Below are positions 1 to 8,859 of a stretch of 64,000 nt of DNA, piece after piece. Source of the stretch: JBFXAN01 sp050184225 (GTDB lineage Bacteria; Chloroflexota; Dehalococcoidia; CAUJGQ01). The notes under the pieces were generated by a model. It ran no database searches. It was not told the DNA's origin and saw nothing but the letters and a program-made list of their open reading frames with translations. Each line of letters opens with the position of its first letter. Position 1 is the stretch's first letter. Location of the stretch: NCBI GenBank assembly GCA_050184225.1, contig JBFXAN010000003.1, forward strand, positions 1 through 64,000, given 5' to 3'. Position numbers and translations under genes: made by a program.

Positions 1-37
1 CGGTTCCCCAACCCCCTCCGGACGGGGCTCCGCCCCG
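1..37. repeat. dispersed GC-rich hairpin repeat, copy 1
   Basis: It starts with CGGTTCCCCAACCCCCTCCG and is followed by a 6-bp hairpin (CGGGGC, loop TCC, GCCCCG). It is cut by the window edge. A second copy lies at 64-106 and a third at 17174-17217. It is read in-frame by the DUF2933 gene on the minus strand. Confidence 0.6.
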
Positions 38-421
38 ATGCCCCGCTCGCTGGTGCTCCCGTGTGGTTCCCCAACCCCCTCCGAGCGGGGGATGCTCCCC
101 CGGTACATCCTCCTCGAGGCGGGCGATCTGGTGAGTGATGGACTCCCGCTGCGCCTGGACGGTGTTCAGTTGAGCTCTGAGTTCGGCGAGCTGCTCCGCG
201 CGGCTGGGGCCGATTGCCGCAGACGGGCTGCCAGCCGCGGGTGTCGCGCACTCGCTGTTGCCCATTCTCCCCATGCTCCACATCATCACCAGCATCGAGA
301 GCGGGCAGACGGCGAGAATGAGCAGCGGCAGGGCGGCGGCGAGGCCGGGCAGGAGCAGCCAGATGCCGACGCCGACGGCGACGAGCCCGGCCACTACCTT
401 CCAGTTTAGGCACATCCTCAT
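1..421 (-). CDS. DUF2933-type small membrane protein, truncated by the window edge
   Basis: The reading frame opens at an ATG at 421 behind a GGAGGAG ribosome-binding site and has no stop before base 1, so the 3' end lies outside the window. The first 50 residues contain MCLNWKVVAGLVAVGVGIW and a second hydrophobic stretch ending in SMLVMMWSM, the pattern of DUF2933 proteins that sit in copper/heavy-metal clusters. A short coiled-coil-like stretch (AELRAQLNTVQAQRESITH) follows. Beyond that, the frame runs through two copies of a dispersed GC-rich hairpin repeat, giving low-complexity Gly/Pro/Trp sequence, so the natural C-terminus is probably altered by repeat insertion. Role unknown; it is likely co-transcribed with the TlpA-like gene just upstream. 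The family call is from memory of the motif. Confidence 0.6.
   Translation of the reverse strand, partial: MRMCLNWKVVAGLVAVGVGIWLLLPGLAAALPLLILAVCPLSMLVMMWSMGRMGNSECATPAAGSPSAAIGPSRAEQLAELRAQLNTVQAQRESITHQIARLEEDVPGEHPPLGGGWGTTREHQRAGHRGGAPSGGGWGT
64..106. repeat. dispersed GC-rich hairpin repeat, copy 2
   Basis: It shares GGTTCCCCAACCCC with copies 1 and 3, and carries the hairpin CGGGGGA-TGC-TCCCCCG that is identical in copy 3. It sits inside the C-terminal part of the DUF2933 reading frame. Confidence 0.6.
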
Positions 422-478
422 GGCGATCCACTCCTCCAGTTTCATTCCGCCGGCGGTCACGGCGACCGCCGGAACGCC

Positions 479-1282
479 TCATTGGGCCGACGATATGTTG
501 AACCCGGTCTCCGACAGCTTCCTCGCGAGGATCTCGCGCGTGAGTTCGCCGATGTGTTGGGAGCGGAGGACGCCCTCGGCGTCGATGAAGAGCGTCATGG
601 GCAGGCCGCGGAGGCGGTACTGCGCGCTGACATCGCCCTTGGCGTCGATCACGATGGGGAAGCGCGCGCCGAACTCACTGGTGAAGCGGCGGACGATCTC
701 GGCGTTCTCCTGGATATTTACGCCGAGCACGACGAGGCCTCGGGCGGTGTTCTGCTCGTGCAGGCGGACGAGTTCCGGGAACTCCTTGCGGCATGGGGGA
801 CACCAGGTCGCCCAGAAGTTCATCACGACCGTCTTGCCGCGCAGGTCACTCAGGTGAAGGACGGTGCCGTCCAGATCCTGGAGGGCAAACTCCGGTGCGA
901 GCTGCCCGACGCGAGGTGGTGGGCCGTCGGCGGCGCCCAGCTTGACGCCCTGCGACGCGAAGGCGACGAAGCCAGCGCCGGGCGTATCGTCCGTCGCGGT
1001 CTGGGTCGCACGACCGTCACCTGCTCCAGATTGGAACGGTAACGAATTGGACTGGAGGTACCAGATCACACCGGTGATCAATGCGACAGTGGTGAGTGCA
1101 ACGACCGTGCGCTGTCGGGCGGGATTCGGCCGGCCCATCGGCGGGCCGGAATCTGGATCGTGCGGCGACACCCGCTCGTGACCGCTGGTCGGCTCACCGA
1201 GATCCGGTGTCGGGTCGGGCGCAATCGGCTGCGGCGGCGGACTGATGCCAGACGCCTGCCCTTGATCGCTATCCGGGCCCAT
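479..1282 (-). CDS. TlpA/ResA-type membrane-anchored thioredoxin
   Basis: This 267-aa protein starts at ATG 1282, chosen because GGAGGG lies 7 nt upstream; an in-frame ATG at 1360 would add 26 residues but has no such site. After a Pro-rich N-terminus there is one membrane segment (VVALTTVALITGVIWYL) that anchors a thioredoxin-fold domain facing outside. The domain has VGQLAPEFALQDLDG, then the redox motif WATWCPPC and the cis-Pro loop GLPMTLFID, the arrangement of TlpA/ResA thiol-disulfide reductases that reduce exported apo-proteins. It is transcribed away from the MerR gene at 1448. No matching CcdA-type reductant donor is adjacent. The domain call is strong; the substrate is unknown. Confidence 0.85.
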   Translation of the reverse strand: MGPDSDQGQASGISPPPQPIAPDPTPDLGEPTSGHERVSPHDPDSGPPMGRPNPARQRTVVALTTVALITGVIWYLQSNSLPFQSGAGDGRATQTATDDTPGAGFVAFASQGVKLGAADGPPPRVGQLAPEFALQDLDGTVLHLSDLRGKTVVMNFWATWCPPCRKEFPELVRLHEQNTARGLVVLGVNIQENAEIVRRFTSEFGARFPIVIDAKGDVSAQYRLRGLPMTLFIDAEGVLRSQHIGELTREILARKLSETGFNISSAQ

Positions 1283-1410
1283 GCAACAACCCTCCGCCAC
1301 ACGCGCCGCTCGCGCCGCCGGACAGAGCCAGCGTACGGGTTCCTGCAACTGGAAGGTCAAGCGGCGACCGAGTGCGGCATGGAAATGAAACTGCAGGGAG
1401 CAGGAGGCGC

Positions 1411-1441
1411 TTGACCTTCCAGTGAGGGGAAGGTCTAGGCT
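1411..1441 (+). promoter_or_regulatory. CueR/MerR-type promoter with operator, site 1
   Basis: The -35 element TTGACC (1411-1416) and -10 element TAGGCT (1436-1441) are separated by 19 bp. The spacer holds the dyad ACCTTCC-N7-GGAAGGT (1414-1434). Overlong spacers containing such a dyad are the hallmark of promoters activated by MerR-family metal sensors; the half-site matches the well-known CueR site of Escherichia coli copA. It drives the MerR gene at 1448, whose ATG falls at the expected transcription start, so the mRNA may be leaderless. Confidence 0.75.
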
Positions 1442-1447
1442 GAAGCC

Positions 1448-1909
1448 ATGAGAGACGGGCTAACAATCGGTGAGGTGACGCGGCGGACCGGTCTGCCAGA
1501 GAAGACGATTCGTTTCTACGAGGAGAAGGGGATCGTCCCGGCGCCGGCCCGCACCAACGGAGGCTACCGGCTGTATACACCGCTGGACGTGCGGCGCCTG
1601 CGGCTCGTGCGGCAGGCGAAGCTTCTGGGGCTCTCGCTTCCAGAGATCCGGACGTTCGTCGAGCAGGCATTCGCGTCGGAGTGTGCAGATTTCGCCGAGC
1701 AGTTCCTCGCCCGGATCGCCGCGCAGCGCGCCGAGATCGACCGGCGGATCGTGGAGCTGGAGAACTTGAAGGGGGAGCTCGACGCGCTGGCGGATCATGT
1801 GGGACATAGCGTCGAGCGGTTGCGCCCTGGGCAACGGGTGGCCGGCTGCGAGATCTGCCCGATCCTCGACGCGGAAGCGGCGGGGGCGAGCGCACCGATA
1901 CCGGGATGA
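1448..1909 (+). CDS. MerR-family metal-responsive regulator
   Basis: This 153-aa protein opens with the MerR winged helix (LTIGEVTRRTGLPEKTIRFY, then GGYRLYTPLDVRRL), followed by a long dimerisation helix and a C-terminal metal loop with the pair GCEICP. A Cys near residue 79 (SECADF) and the CxxC tail suggest sensing of a thiophilic metal, probably Cu(I), because the next gene is a CopC-CopD fusion whose ATG overlaps this stop. It most likely binds the dyad in its own promoter at 1411-1441 and autoregulates the operon. CadR/PbrR-type sensors have a similar layout, so the exact metal is not settled. Confidence 0.85.
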   Translation: MRDGLTIGEVTRRTGLPEKTIRFYEEKGIVPAPARTNGGYRLYTPLDVRRLRLVRQAKLLGLSLPEIRTFVEQAFASECADFAEQFLARIAAQRAEIDRRIVELENLKGELDALADHVGHSVERLRPGQRVAGCEICPILDAEAAGASAPIPG

Positions 1910-4548
1910 GGTGGTCCGGCGTGCGGCAGACGCGATTTGCGTTTGGTCTGCTGATCCTGCTGGGCACAGCGCTCCTGCTGGGGACGGAGCCTGTGGCGGC
2001 GCACGCGCTGCTGGTGCGGTCGGACCCGGCGCACGACGCGCGGTTGGGGGAAGCGCCGGCGCGGGTGGCGGCGTGGTTTAGCGAGCCGTTGGAGTCCAGC
2101 GTCTCGACGCTGCGCGTGCTGGATGGCGCCGGGAATCGTATCGAGACGGGACCGGTAGAGATCGACCGGGCGGACCCGACGAAGATATCGGTGGCGCTGC
2201 GGGAGGAGCCGGGACCAGGCTTCTACACCGTGACCTGGGAGACGCTGTCGCGGGTTGATGGGCACATCTGGTTTGGCTCCTTCGACTTCACCGTGCTCAA
2301 CCCGGACGGCTCGCTGCCATCCGGTTCCGGACCTGCCGCGCCGCCCCGCGTGGAAGGGGCGCCGACCGGCGTCCTTGAGGGAGCGCTGACCAAGTTTGCC
2401 GGGCTGATCGGCGCGGTGCTGGCCGTGGGGAGCGTCGCGTTTGCGCTGCTCGTCGGCCTGCCGGCAACCGGGGTGCTGGAGGCGCCGGCGGCGGAGCGGG
2501 CGCGCGCGGCCACGCTCCGATCGCTGCTGTGGCTCGCCGTGCCGTCGCTGGTGCTGCTCGCCGCGGTGGGTGCGGTGGAGCTGGTCCTGCAGGCGCGCCA
2601 GCTCGGCGGGCTCGGCCAGATCGATACAGCGCTGGGGACGACCTGGGGCGATCGCTGGTGGCAGCGGCAGCTCGCGCTCGCGGTGCTCGCCGGATCGGTT
2701 GCCGGTGTTGCCTGGGCACGTGGCCGTGATGCACGTGCCGGGCGCGTCTTCCTCTGGCTTGGGCTGGCGGCAGGCGCGGCGTACCTAGTGCTGGTCTCCG
2801 CCGTGAGCCATGCGGCGGCGGTGCCGCGGGGCTCATTCTGGGCGACGGCCGCCGACTTCGCACATCTCGCGGCCGCGGCCATCTGGGTCGGGGCGCTCAT
2901 CCAGCTAAGCATGCTGCTCATATGGAGCCGGCGGGTGCTGTCATCCGACGAGCGGCCCGGACTGGTGGCGGTGGCGCTCCAGCGGTTCTCGCTGCTGGCG
3001 GGGACGAGCGTGGTGCTGCTGGTGGCGACCGGTGTGTTCAGCACCTTTGTACAGGTATCGTCGCTGCGGGCACTGGTGGAGACGGCGTACGGTCGGGCGC
3101 TGATCGTGAAGCTGGCGCTCGTGCTGCCGCTGCTGGCGGCGGGCGGGGTAAATGCGGTGATCCTGCGGCCGCGCCTGGTCCGCGCGGCACAGGCGGCGGG
3201 GGAGACGGAGCGTCTACGACGGCTGCTCGTGCGTATGGTGGTGCTGGAAGCGGCGCTCGGGGTGATGGTGCTGGGCGCGGTCGGGGCGCTGGTGCAATAC
3301 CCGACCGCACGGTCGCTCGCCGGGACGCTGGCAGGTGGGCTGGAACCGTTCGCCTACCCGCTGGTCGCGGGCAACTGGCTGGCGGTTGCCGGTGGCGCGC
3401 TCGGCGTCGTCGGTGCGCTCCTCTGGCTGTGGGCGGGGCGGTGGGCCGGTGTCGGGCGGGAGGCGCGGCGGACCGTGCAGATGGCGGCGCTGGGCCTGCC
3501 CGTGCTCGGTGCCTTGCTCGTGCTCGTGGCAGTCAACCCGCGTGAGCCCGTGCCCGAGGTGCGGGTCGCCGTTGAGCAGACGCTATCGGACGCGGCACCG
3601 TCGCCTGTCCCGCCGACGTCGGCCGGCGCGCGACCGGGTGCGCGGGAGGGCGTCGCAGGCCCGGCGGTCGCGCTGCGGTACCAGGCAGCCGCTGACCGAT
3701 TCGTACTGTTGGAGATCTGGCCGTTCCAGGTGGGCGAGAACACGCTGCGCGTGACGGCGCTCGGCGAACAGGGACGGCTGGTTGCGGCCGACGGCGCGAC
3801 GGTACGGCTATCGCGGCTGGAGCGGGCAGGCGACGCGGCCGAGGTGGTAGCGACGCCGGCGACGGAGGGACGCGGGCTGCTGGCGTCGGTGTGGCTGCCG
3901 GAACCCGGCTGGTGGGCATTTGACGTGGCGCTTGCCGGCGGCGGCGCGGCGAGCTTCTACCTACGGCTGGACCAGCCGTCGCAGGCGCCGCTGGCGTTCG
4001 CACCACCGGACTATGAACCGGACCCGGCGGCGGCGGCGCTGTTTGAGCGAGCGATGGCACGGTATCAGAGTCAGACGAGCCTGCGCTGGCGGGAGGAGCT
4101 GACAAGTGGACTGCTGGCGCCGACCGGGATCGGCGCCTGGGTGCTAACGAGCGGCGAGGCGACGGCGCCGAGCCGCGTCCACCTGAACGTGCTGAGTCCG
4201 GGCTTCAGCGAGTACGAGCTGTACCGGGTGGACGGGCAGAGCTGCAGGCGGGAGCGGGGCGGACGGTGGCGCTGCTCGACGATAGAGGCGGAGCCGGTCT
4301 TCGACCTGGACTTCCAGCGGGGGGCAACCGCCTTCCGGCTCGGCCGAGAGGAGATGCTCGACGGCGTGCCGACACAGGTGCTGCTGTTCTACAACCCGAC
4401 GCAGCCTGCTTGGTACGCCTGGTGGGTGGAAGAGGGCACGGGCGAGCTGCACCGGCAGGCGATGGTGGCGGCGGGCCATTTCATGCTGACCCGCTACTTC
4501 GACCACAACGCGCCGGTGGAGATCGCGCTGCCGCCGGGGGCGCGATAA
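1906..4548 (+). CDS. CopC-CopD copper import/resistance fusion protein
   Basis: This 880-aa exported membrane protein begins with a signal peptide ending in EPVAAHALLV, placing a His at the mature N-terminus as in CopC. The CopC beta-barrel follows (residues about 27-130), including RVDGHIWFGSFDF, whose His completes the usual copper site. From about residue 160 to 530 there are eight hydrophobic segments of the CopD type, with HAAAVPRGSFW and an AHLAAAAIWVGAL segment. The last 330 residues form an extracytoplasmic beta-rich domain that I cannot assign; similar C-terminal extensions occur in actinobacterial and Chloroflexota copies. The ATG overlaps the MerR stop, so expression is likely coupled to metal sensing. 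Periplasmic copper handling or import is the family role. Confidence 0.85.
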   Translation: MRWSGVRQTRFAFGLLILLGTALLLGTEPVAAHALLVRSDPAHDARLGEAPARVAAWFSEPLESSVSTLRVLDGAGNRIETGPVEIDRADPTKISVALREEPGPGFYTVTWETLSRVDGHIWFGSFDFTVLNPDGSLPSGSGPAAPPRVEGAPTGVLEGALTKFAGLIGAVLAVGSVAFALLVGLPATGVLEAPAAERARAATLRSLLWLAVPSLVLLAAVGAVELVLQARQLGGLGQIDTALGTTWGDRWWQRQLALAVLAGSVAGVAWARGRDARAGRVFLWLGLAAGAAYLVLVSAVSHAAAVPRGSFWATAADFAHLAAAAIWVGALIQLSMLLIWSRRVLSSDERPGLVAVALQRFSLLAGTSVVLLVATGVFSTFVQVSSLRALVETAYGRALIVKLALVLPLLAAGGVNAVILRPRLVRAAQAAGETERLRRLLVRMVVLEAALGVMVLGAVGALVQYPTARSLAGTLAGGLEPFAYPLVAGNWLAVAGGALGVVGALLWLWAGRWAGVGREARRTVQMAALGLPVLGALLVLVAVNPREPVPEVRVAVEQTLSDAAPSPVPPTSAGARPGAREGVAGPAVALRYQAAADRFVLLEIWPFQVGENTLRVTALGEQGRLVAADGATVRLSRLERAGDAAEVVATPATEGRGLLASVWLPEPGWWAFDVALAGGGAASFYLRLDQPSQAPLAFAPPDYEPDPAAAALFERAMARYQSQTSLRWREELTSGLLAPTGIGAWVLTSGEATAPSRVHLNVLSPGFSEYELYRVDGQSCRRERGGRWRCSTIEAEPVFDLDFQRGATAFRLGREEMLDGVPTQVLLFYNPTQPAWYAWWVEEGTGELHRQAMVAAGHFMLTRYFDHNAPVEIALPPGAR

Positions 4549-4647
4549 GCGGATGCTGCGTGGTCTACCCCTGCGTGGTGAACCGTGCGGCGAGTCCACC
4601 GGAGGACACTGAGAACGGGGCGACCGGCCAGAACGAGAGGAGAAACG

Positions 4648-4854
4648 ATGAACGATACGACACGGATGATCCTGATCGCGGCTGGCGTGGCGCTGCTGGT
4701 GGTAGTGCTGTTACCTGTCCTGTTCATGACCGGGATGATGGGCACGATGATGGGCGGCGGCATGGGTGGCAGCATGTGGTTGATGGCCGGGCTGGTGTTG
4801 CTGGTCGTGGCGGCCGGTGCGGCACTGGTGGCCGCCGGCGCCCGGCGGCCGTAG
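4648..4854 (+). CDS. small Met/Gly-rich membrane protein
   Basis: This 68-aa protein starts at ATG 4648 behind GAGAGGAGA. Residues 5-28 (MILIAAGVALLVVVLLPVLF) and 44-64 form two membrane helices separated by a Met/Gly-rich loop (TGMMGTMMGGGMGGSM). Met-rich loops of this type are common in copper-cluster membrane peptides and could bind Cu(I), but no family is recognised. It lies between the CopC-CopD fusion and a DUF305 protein in the same direction, with a 99-nt gap upstream. Confidence 0.65.
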   Translation: MNDTTRMILIAAGVALLVVVLLPVLFMTGMMGTMMGGGMGGSMWLMAGLVLLVVAAGAALVAAGARRP

Positions 4855-4897
4855 GTGGTGAGGCATTGGAGAGCCCGCCGGACGAGGTGCGCCGCAG

Positions 4898-5554
4898 ATG
4901 GTAGGGCGCGTGAGGTTTGTGCTCGTGCTCGCAGGGTTGCTGGGCGTCGCCGCGCTGTCCGCGTGTGAGTGGTGGCGCAGTGATGAGGCAGGCGCCGAGA
5001 GTCCTTTCATGGGTATCACAGATCCGGCGTCTCCCTACGACCAGCGCTTTATCGACGAGATGGTGATGCACCACCAAGGTGCGATCGTGTCGGCGCGGAT
5101 GATGATCGCCGAGTCGGAGCGGCCGGAGCTACGTGACCTGGCGCGGCGGATCATCGACGGGCAGCAGCGCCAGATCGAGCGGATGCGCGCTTGGCGAGAG
5201 CAGTGGTTCGGCAGCGACGACGTGCCGGCGATGGGCATGGATCCGATGGCCGGGATGATGGGCAGGAGCGGCATGGCCGGGATGATGGGCGGCATGATGC
5301 AGGGCGAGATGACCGACCGGATGTTCCTGCGGATGATGATCCCCCACCACCAGCTGGCGATCGACATGGCAGAGGACGCCGTGAAGAACGCTCAGCACGA
5401 GGAGTTGAAGGATCTGGCGCGGGAGATCATCGCCGAGCAGTCCGCCGAGATCGAGGAGATGGAGCGGTACCTGCGCGAGTGGTACGGCGAGTCCTCGACG
5501 CGGGATACGGCGGATGACATGCGGGAGATGATGCGCCGGATGCTGGGCCGCTGA
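4898..5554 (+). CDS. DUF305 lipoprotein, probable periplasmic copper-binding protein
   Basis: This 218-aa protein has a lipoprotein signal ending in LSACEWW (lipid-attachment Cys near residue 25). It has two ferritin-like helical repeats, each with the DUF305 signature: FIDEMVMHHQGAIVSARMM and later LRMMIPHHQLAIDMAEDA. Between them is a Met/Gly-rich stretch (MGMDPMAGMMGRSG). DUF305 proteins such as cyanobacterial CopM bind copper through the HH and Met residues in the periplasm, which fits the adjoining CopC-CopD gene. The start is the ATG 44 nt after the preceding small gene. The family call is strong; the metal is inferred from context. Confidence 0.85.
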   Translation: MVGRVRFVLVLAGLLGVAALSACEWWRSDEAGAESPFMGITDPASPYDQRFIDEMVMHHQGAIVSARMMIAESERPELRDLARRIIDGQQRQIERMRAWREQWFGSDDVPAMGMDPMAGMMGRSGMAGMMGGMMQGEMTDRMFLRMMIPHHQLAIDMAEDAVKNAQHEELKDLAREIIAEQSAEIEEMERYLREWYGESSTRDTADDMREMMRRMLGR

Positions 5555-5589
5555 AGTGTGGACCGGACTCGCGGTCCAAGGAGGCAGGA

Positions 5590-6222
5590 GTGTCTACAAC
5601 GCTCGCCGATGAGACCGAGCGCCTGCGACGCATCTGGGACAAGGAGGCGCCGCGCTACGACCGCTCGATGCGCTTCGTGGAGCGGGTGCTGTTCGGAGAC
5701 GGACGCGCCTGGGTCTGCCGGCAGGCCGCCGGCGACGTGCTCGAAGTTGCGATCGGCACGGGGCGCAATCTGCCGTTCTATCCCGTTGGCGTGCGCCTCA
5801 CCGGCGTCGACCTGAGCCCCGCGATGCTGGCGATCGCCCGCCGGCGCGCGGCCCGGCTGGGGCTGCCTGTCGATCTGTGTGAAGGAGATGTGGAGGCGCT
5901 CGCGTTTCCGGACGCCGCCTTCGATACGGTCGTCTGCACGCTCTCGCTCTGCAATATCCCCGGCGTTCACCGCGCGGTCGCCGAGATGAAGCGCGTGCTG
6001 CGGCCGGGCGGACGGCTGCTCCTCCTCGATCACGTCCGCAGCTCGGTCGCCGTGGTGCGGGCCGTGCAGCGGCTGCTGGAGCCTCTCGCGCGGCGCTTCG
6101 AGGGCGACTACCTGCTGCGCCGCCCGGTCGAGCAGGTGCGGGCGGCGGGCTTTCGGATCGAGCGTGACGAGCGTTCCAAGTGGGGCATCGTCGAGCGGGT
6201 TGCAGCCCGCAAGCCGGGCTAG
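5590..6222 (+). CDS. class I SAM-dependent methyltransferase
   Basis: This 210-aa protein starts at GTG 5590, chosen because GGAGG lies at the right distance and the downstream sequence is immediately conserved. Motif I is VLEVAIGTGRNLPFYP, motif II LTGVDLSPAMLAIARRR, followed by VCTLSLCNIPG and LRPGGRLLLLDHVRS, typical of the UbiE/phospholipid-methyltransferase group (Methyltransf_11). The substrate cannot be told from sequence. It lies 35 nt after the DUF305 gene and 25 nt before an epimerase-like gene, so it is part of the same long plus-strand run. Confidence 0.8.
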   Translation: MSTTLADETERLRRIWDKEAPRYDRSMRFVERVLFGDGRAWVCRQAAGDVLEVAIGTGRNLPFYPVGVRLTGVDLSPAMLAIARRRAARLGLPVDLCEGDVEALAFPDAAFDTVVCTLSLCNIPGVHRAVAEMKRVLRPGGRLLLLDHVRSSVAVVRAVQRLLEPLARRFEGDYLLRRPVEQVRAAGFRIERDERSKWGIVERVAARKPG

Positions 6223-6247
6223 CGTGCGCCGGAGCAGGAGTGCCGAG

Positions 6248-7345
6248 TTGGTGGAGCCGAAAGATACAGTGATCGTCACAGGCAGCAGCGGGCTGATTGG
6301 GTACCCTGTGGCCGCACGCTTGGATAGGGAGTTCCGCGTCATCGGCTTCGACCGCGAAGGGCCGCCCGAGCCGCCGCCGACGGCCGACTGCGTGTCCGTC
6401 GATCTCACCTCGGACGCGAGCGTGCAGCGCGGCCTCGACCACGTGCGCGCGCGCTACGGTGAGCGGATCGCGTCCGTGATCCACCTCGCCGCCTACTACG
6501 ACTTCTCCGGTGAGCCGAGCCCGCTGTACGAGACGCTCACCGTCCGCGGCACCGAGCGGCTGCTGCGCGGGCTGCAGGGGTTCACGGTGGAGCAGTTCGT
6601 TTTCTCCAGTACGATGCTCGTTCACGCGCCGTGCGAGCCCGGCCAGCGGATCCGCGAAGACTGGCCGCTGGAGCCGGCATGGGCCTACCCACAGTCCAAG
6701 GTCACGACCGAGCAGCTGATCCGGGAGCAGCACGGCGCCATCCCGATCGTCCTCCTGCGGATCGCCGGCGTCTACGACGACCAGTGCCACTCCATCCCGC
6801 TCGCCCACCAGATCCAGCGCATCTACGAGCGCACGCTGATCAGCCACGTCTTTCCGGGCAATAGCTCGCACGGTCAAGCCTTCCTCCACCTTGACGACCT
6901 CGTGGACGCGCTGGTGCAGATCGTCGATCGCCGCGCGCTGTTGCCGCCTGAACTGGTCCTCCTGCTTGGTGAGCCGGAGACGCTCAGTTACGACGAGCTG
7001 CAGCACAGCTTCGGCCGCCTGATCCATGGTGAGGACTGGGAGACGCGCGAGATCCCGAAGGCGCTCGCCAAGACAGGGGCCTGGCTGCAGGACCATATCC
7101 CCGGCGAGGAGCCATTCATCAAACCGTGGATGATCGACCGCGCCGACGACCACTACGCGCTCGACATCACCGCCGCGCACACGATGCTCGACTGGTGGCC
7201 GAAGCGCTCGCTCCGTCAGACGCTGCCGGCGATGGTCGCCGCGCTCAAGCGGGACCCACTCGGTTGGTATCGCGCGAACAAGCTGGAGCCGCCGGCGGGG
7301 TTGCGCCAGGCTGACCCGCGATCGGAGGTGCCCGATGGAGGATGA
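6248..7345 (+). CDS. NAD-dependent epimerase/dehydratase (extended SDR)
   Basis: This 365-aa protein starts at TTG 6248 with AGGAG 7 nt upstream; GTG 6251 is an equally possible start. The Rossmann motif VTGSSGLIGYPVA is at the N-terminus, the catalytic Tyr and Lys are in AYPQSKVTTEQL, and the NAD-domain segments VIHLAAYYDFSG and FSSTMLVHAP precede it. The last 70 residues resemble substrate domains of sugar or lipid-modifying SDRs. The stop overlaps the next gene's ATG by 11 nt, indicating one operon. Its reaction is unknown; linkage to copper genes is by position only. Confidence 0.8.
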   Translation: MVEPKDTVIVTGSSGLIGYPVAARLDREFRVIGFDREGPPEPPPTADCVSVDLTSDASVQRGLDHVRARYGERIASVIHLAAYYDFSGEPSPLYETLTVRGTERLLRGLQGFTVEQFVFSSTMLVHAPCEPGQRIREDWPLEPAWAYPQSKVTTEQLIREQHGAIPIVLLRIAGVYDDQCHSIPLAHQIQRIYERTLISHVFPGNSSHGQAFLHLDDLVDALVQIVDRRALLPPELVLLLGEPETLSYDELQHSFGRLIHGEDWETREIPKALAKTGAWLQDHIPGEEPFIKPWMIDRADDHYALDITAAHTMLDWWPKRSLRQTLPAMVAALKRDPLGWYRANKLEPPAGLRQADPRSEVPDGG

Positions 7346-8843
7346 GCGCACACGACGCCATGGGGACGGCGAAGGGCACGCCGAGACGCGGACGATGTCG
7401 GGTCAGCGCGGCGCAAAGGCCGGAATGGGCGGGCACACCGGCATGGCGGGTATGCAGCAGGGGGCGATGCCCCAGGGCGCGACGATGCCCGGCCACGAGA
7501 TGGGGATGGGCGGCCACGAGGAGATGATGCGCGGGATGCGCGAGCGGCTGCTCTGGACGTACGCCGCGAACATCGCCCTGGGCCTGTGGCTGCTCGCCGG
7601 CCCGCTCACATTCGACTATGGTGACACGGCCCTCGCCTGGAGCGACGCGATCAGCGGCGGCCTGATCGTACTCCTCGGCGTGCTCGCTCTCTTCCCGAAG
7701 GGCGACTTCTGGGGCCGTTGGGGCATCTGCCTCGTCGGCATCTGGCTGCTGTTCGCCCCGCTCGTCTTCTGGTCGCCGTCCGCCGCTGTCTACACCAACG
7801 ACACACTGGTCGGTGCGCTGCTGATCGCCTTCTCGGTGCTGATCGCGATGCCGGGGACGGCGCATCATATGGCGATGATGCAGCCGGGGCCGGACATCCC
7901 GCCCGGCTGGACCTACAACCCCTCCTCCTGGTTCCAGCGCGCGCCGGTGATTGCGCTCGGCGTCGTCTCCTTCCTCATCTCCCGCTACCTGGCCGCCTAC
8001 CAGCTCGGCTACATCGACAGCGCCTGGGACCCGTTCTTCGGCATTGGCACGGAACGCATCCTCGACTCGGACGTTTCACGCGCCTGGCCGATCTCGGACG
8101 CGGGTCTGGGTGCGGTATCGTACATGCTGGAGGCGCTCTCCGGCTTCATGGGCAGCCGCCGCCGCTGGCGGACGATGCCCTGGATGGTGTTGATGTTCTT
8201 CCTGCTCGTGGTGCCGCTTGGGATCACGAGCATCGTGCTGGTGGTCCTCCAGCCGGTGGCAGTCGGTACCTGGTGCACGCTCTGCCTGCTGACGGCGCTG
8301 TTCATGCTGATCATGATCCCACTCGCCATCGACGAGGTGGTGGCGATGGGGCAGTTCCTGGCGCAGGCGCGACGGGAGGGCAAGCCACTCTGGCGGACCT
8401 TCTGGGCGGGCGGCACGATCGACGGCGGCGCCGAAGATGCTCGCTCGCCGGACCTCATCCCGCCTGTGCCGGCGATGGCGCCCGCGTCCGTCTGGGGCGT
8501 CGGCCTGCCGTGGAACCTGCTCCTGAGCGCGGGGCTCGGTCTCTGGCTGATGGCCACACCCGCCGTGCTCGGCAGCGATCGAGCGGCCGCCGATAGTGAC
8601 CATCTCGTCGGCGCGCTCGTCGTGACGGTCGCCGTGATCGCGCTCGCCGAGGTCGTCCGCGCCGCCCGCTTCCTCAACGTGCTCTTCGGCGTCTGGATCA
8701 TCGTGGCACCGTGGCTGCTCGGCGGCAGCACGGCGAGCGGGACGGTGAACGGGCTGATCGTGGGCGGGCTCCTGATCGCGCTGGGCATCCCGCGTGGTCC
8801 GGTGCGGGAGCGCTACGGCGGTTGGAACAGGTGGATCGTGTAG
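7335..8843 (+). CDS. vitamin K epoxide reductase (VKOR)/SPW-repeat membrane protein
   Basis: This 502-aa multi-pass protein starts at ATG 7335 with GGAGGT 5 nt upstream. The first 70 residues are rich in Met, Gly and His (MGGHTGMAGMQQGAMPQGA), a likely copper-binding tail. Residues about 72-175 and 385-490 hold SPW-type paired membrane helices (ISGGLIVLLGVLAL and the related DHLVGALVVTVAVIAL). The central part carries the VKOR redox motif TWCTLCLLTALFM near residue 313. VKOR domains oxidise or relay thiols of exported proteins, so the fusion may couple metal stress to disulfide formation. It is followed 16 nt later by the copper ATPase. Confidence 0.75.
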   Translation: MEDERTRRHGDGEGHAETRTMSGQRGAKAGMGGHTGMAGMQQGAMPQGATMPGHEMGMGGHEEMMRGMRERLLWTYAANIALGLWLLAGPLTFDYGDTALAWSDAISGGLIVLLGVLALFPKGDFWGRWGICLVGIWLLFAPLVFWSPSAAVYTNDTLVGALLIAFSVLIAMPGTAHHMAMMQPGPDIPPGWTYNPSSWFQRAPVIALGVVSFLISRYLAAYQLGYIDSAWDPFFGIGTERILDSDVSRAWPISDAGLGAVSYMLEALSGFMGSRRRWRTMPWMVLMFFLLVVPLGITSIVLVVLQPVAVGTWCTLCLLTALFMLIMIPLAIDEVVAMGQFLAQARREGKPLWRTFWAGGTIDGGAEDARSPDLIPPVPAMAPASVWGVGLPWNLLLSAGLGLWLMATPAVLGSDRAAADSDHLVGALVVTVAVIALAEVVRAARFLNVLFGVWIIVAPWLLGGSTASGTVNGLIVGGLLIALGIPRGPVRERYGGWNRWIV

Positions 8844-8859
8844 GGCAGGAGCGGCATCG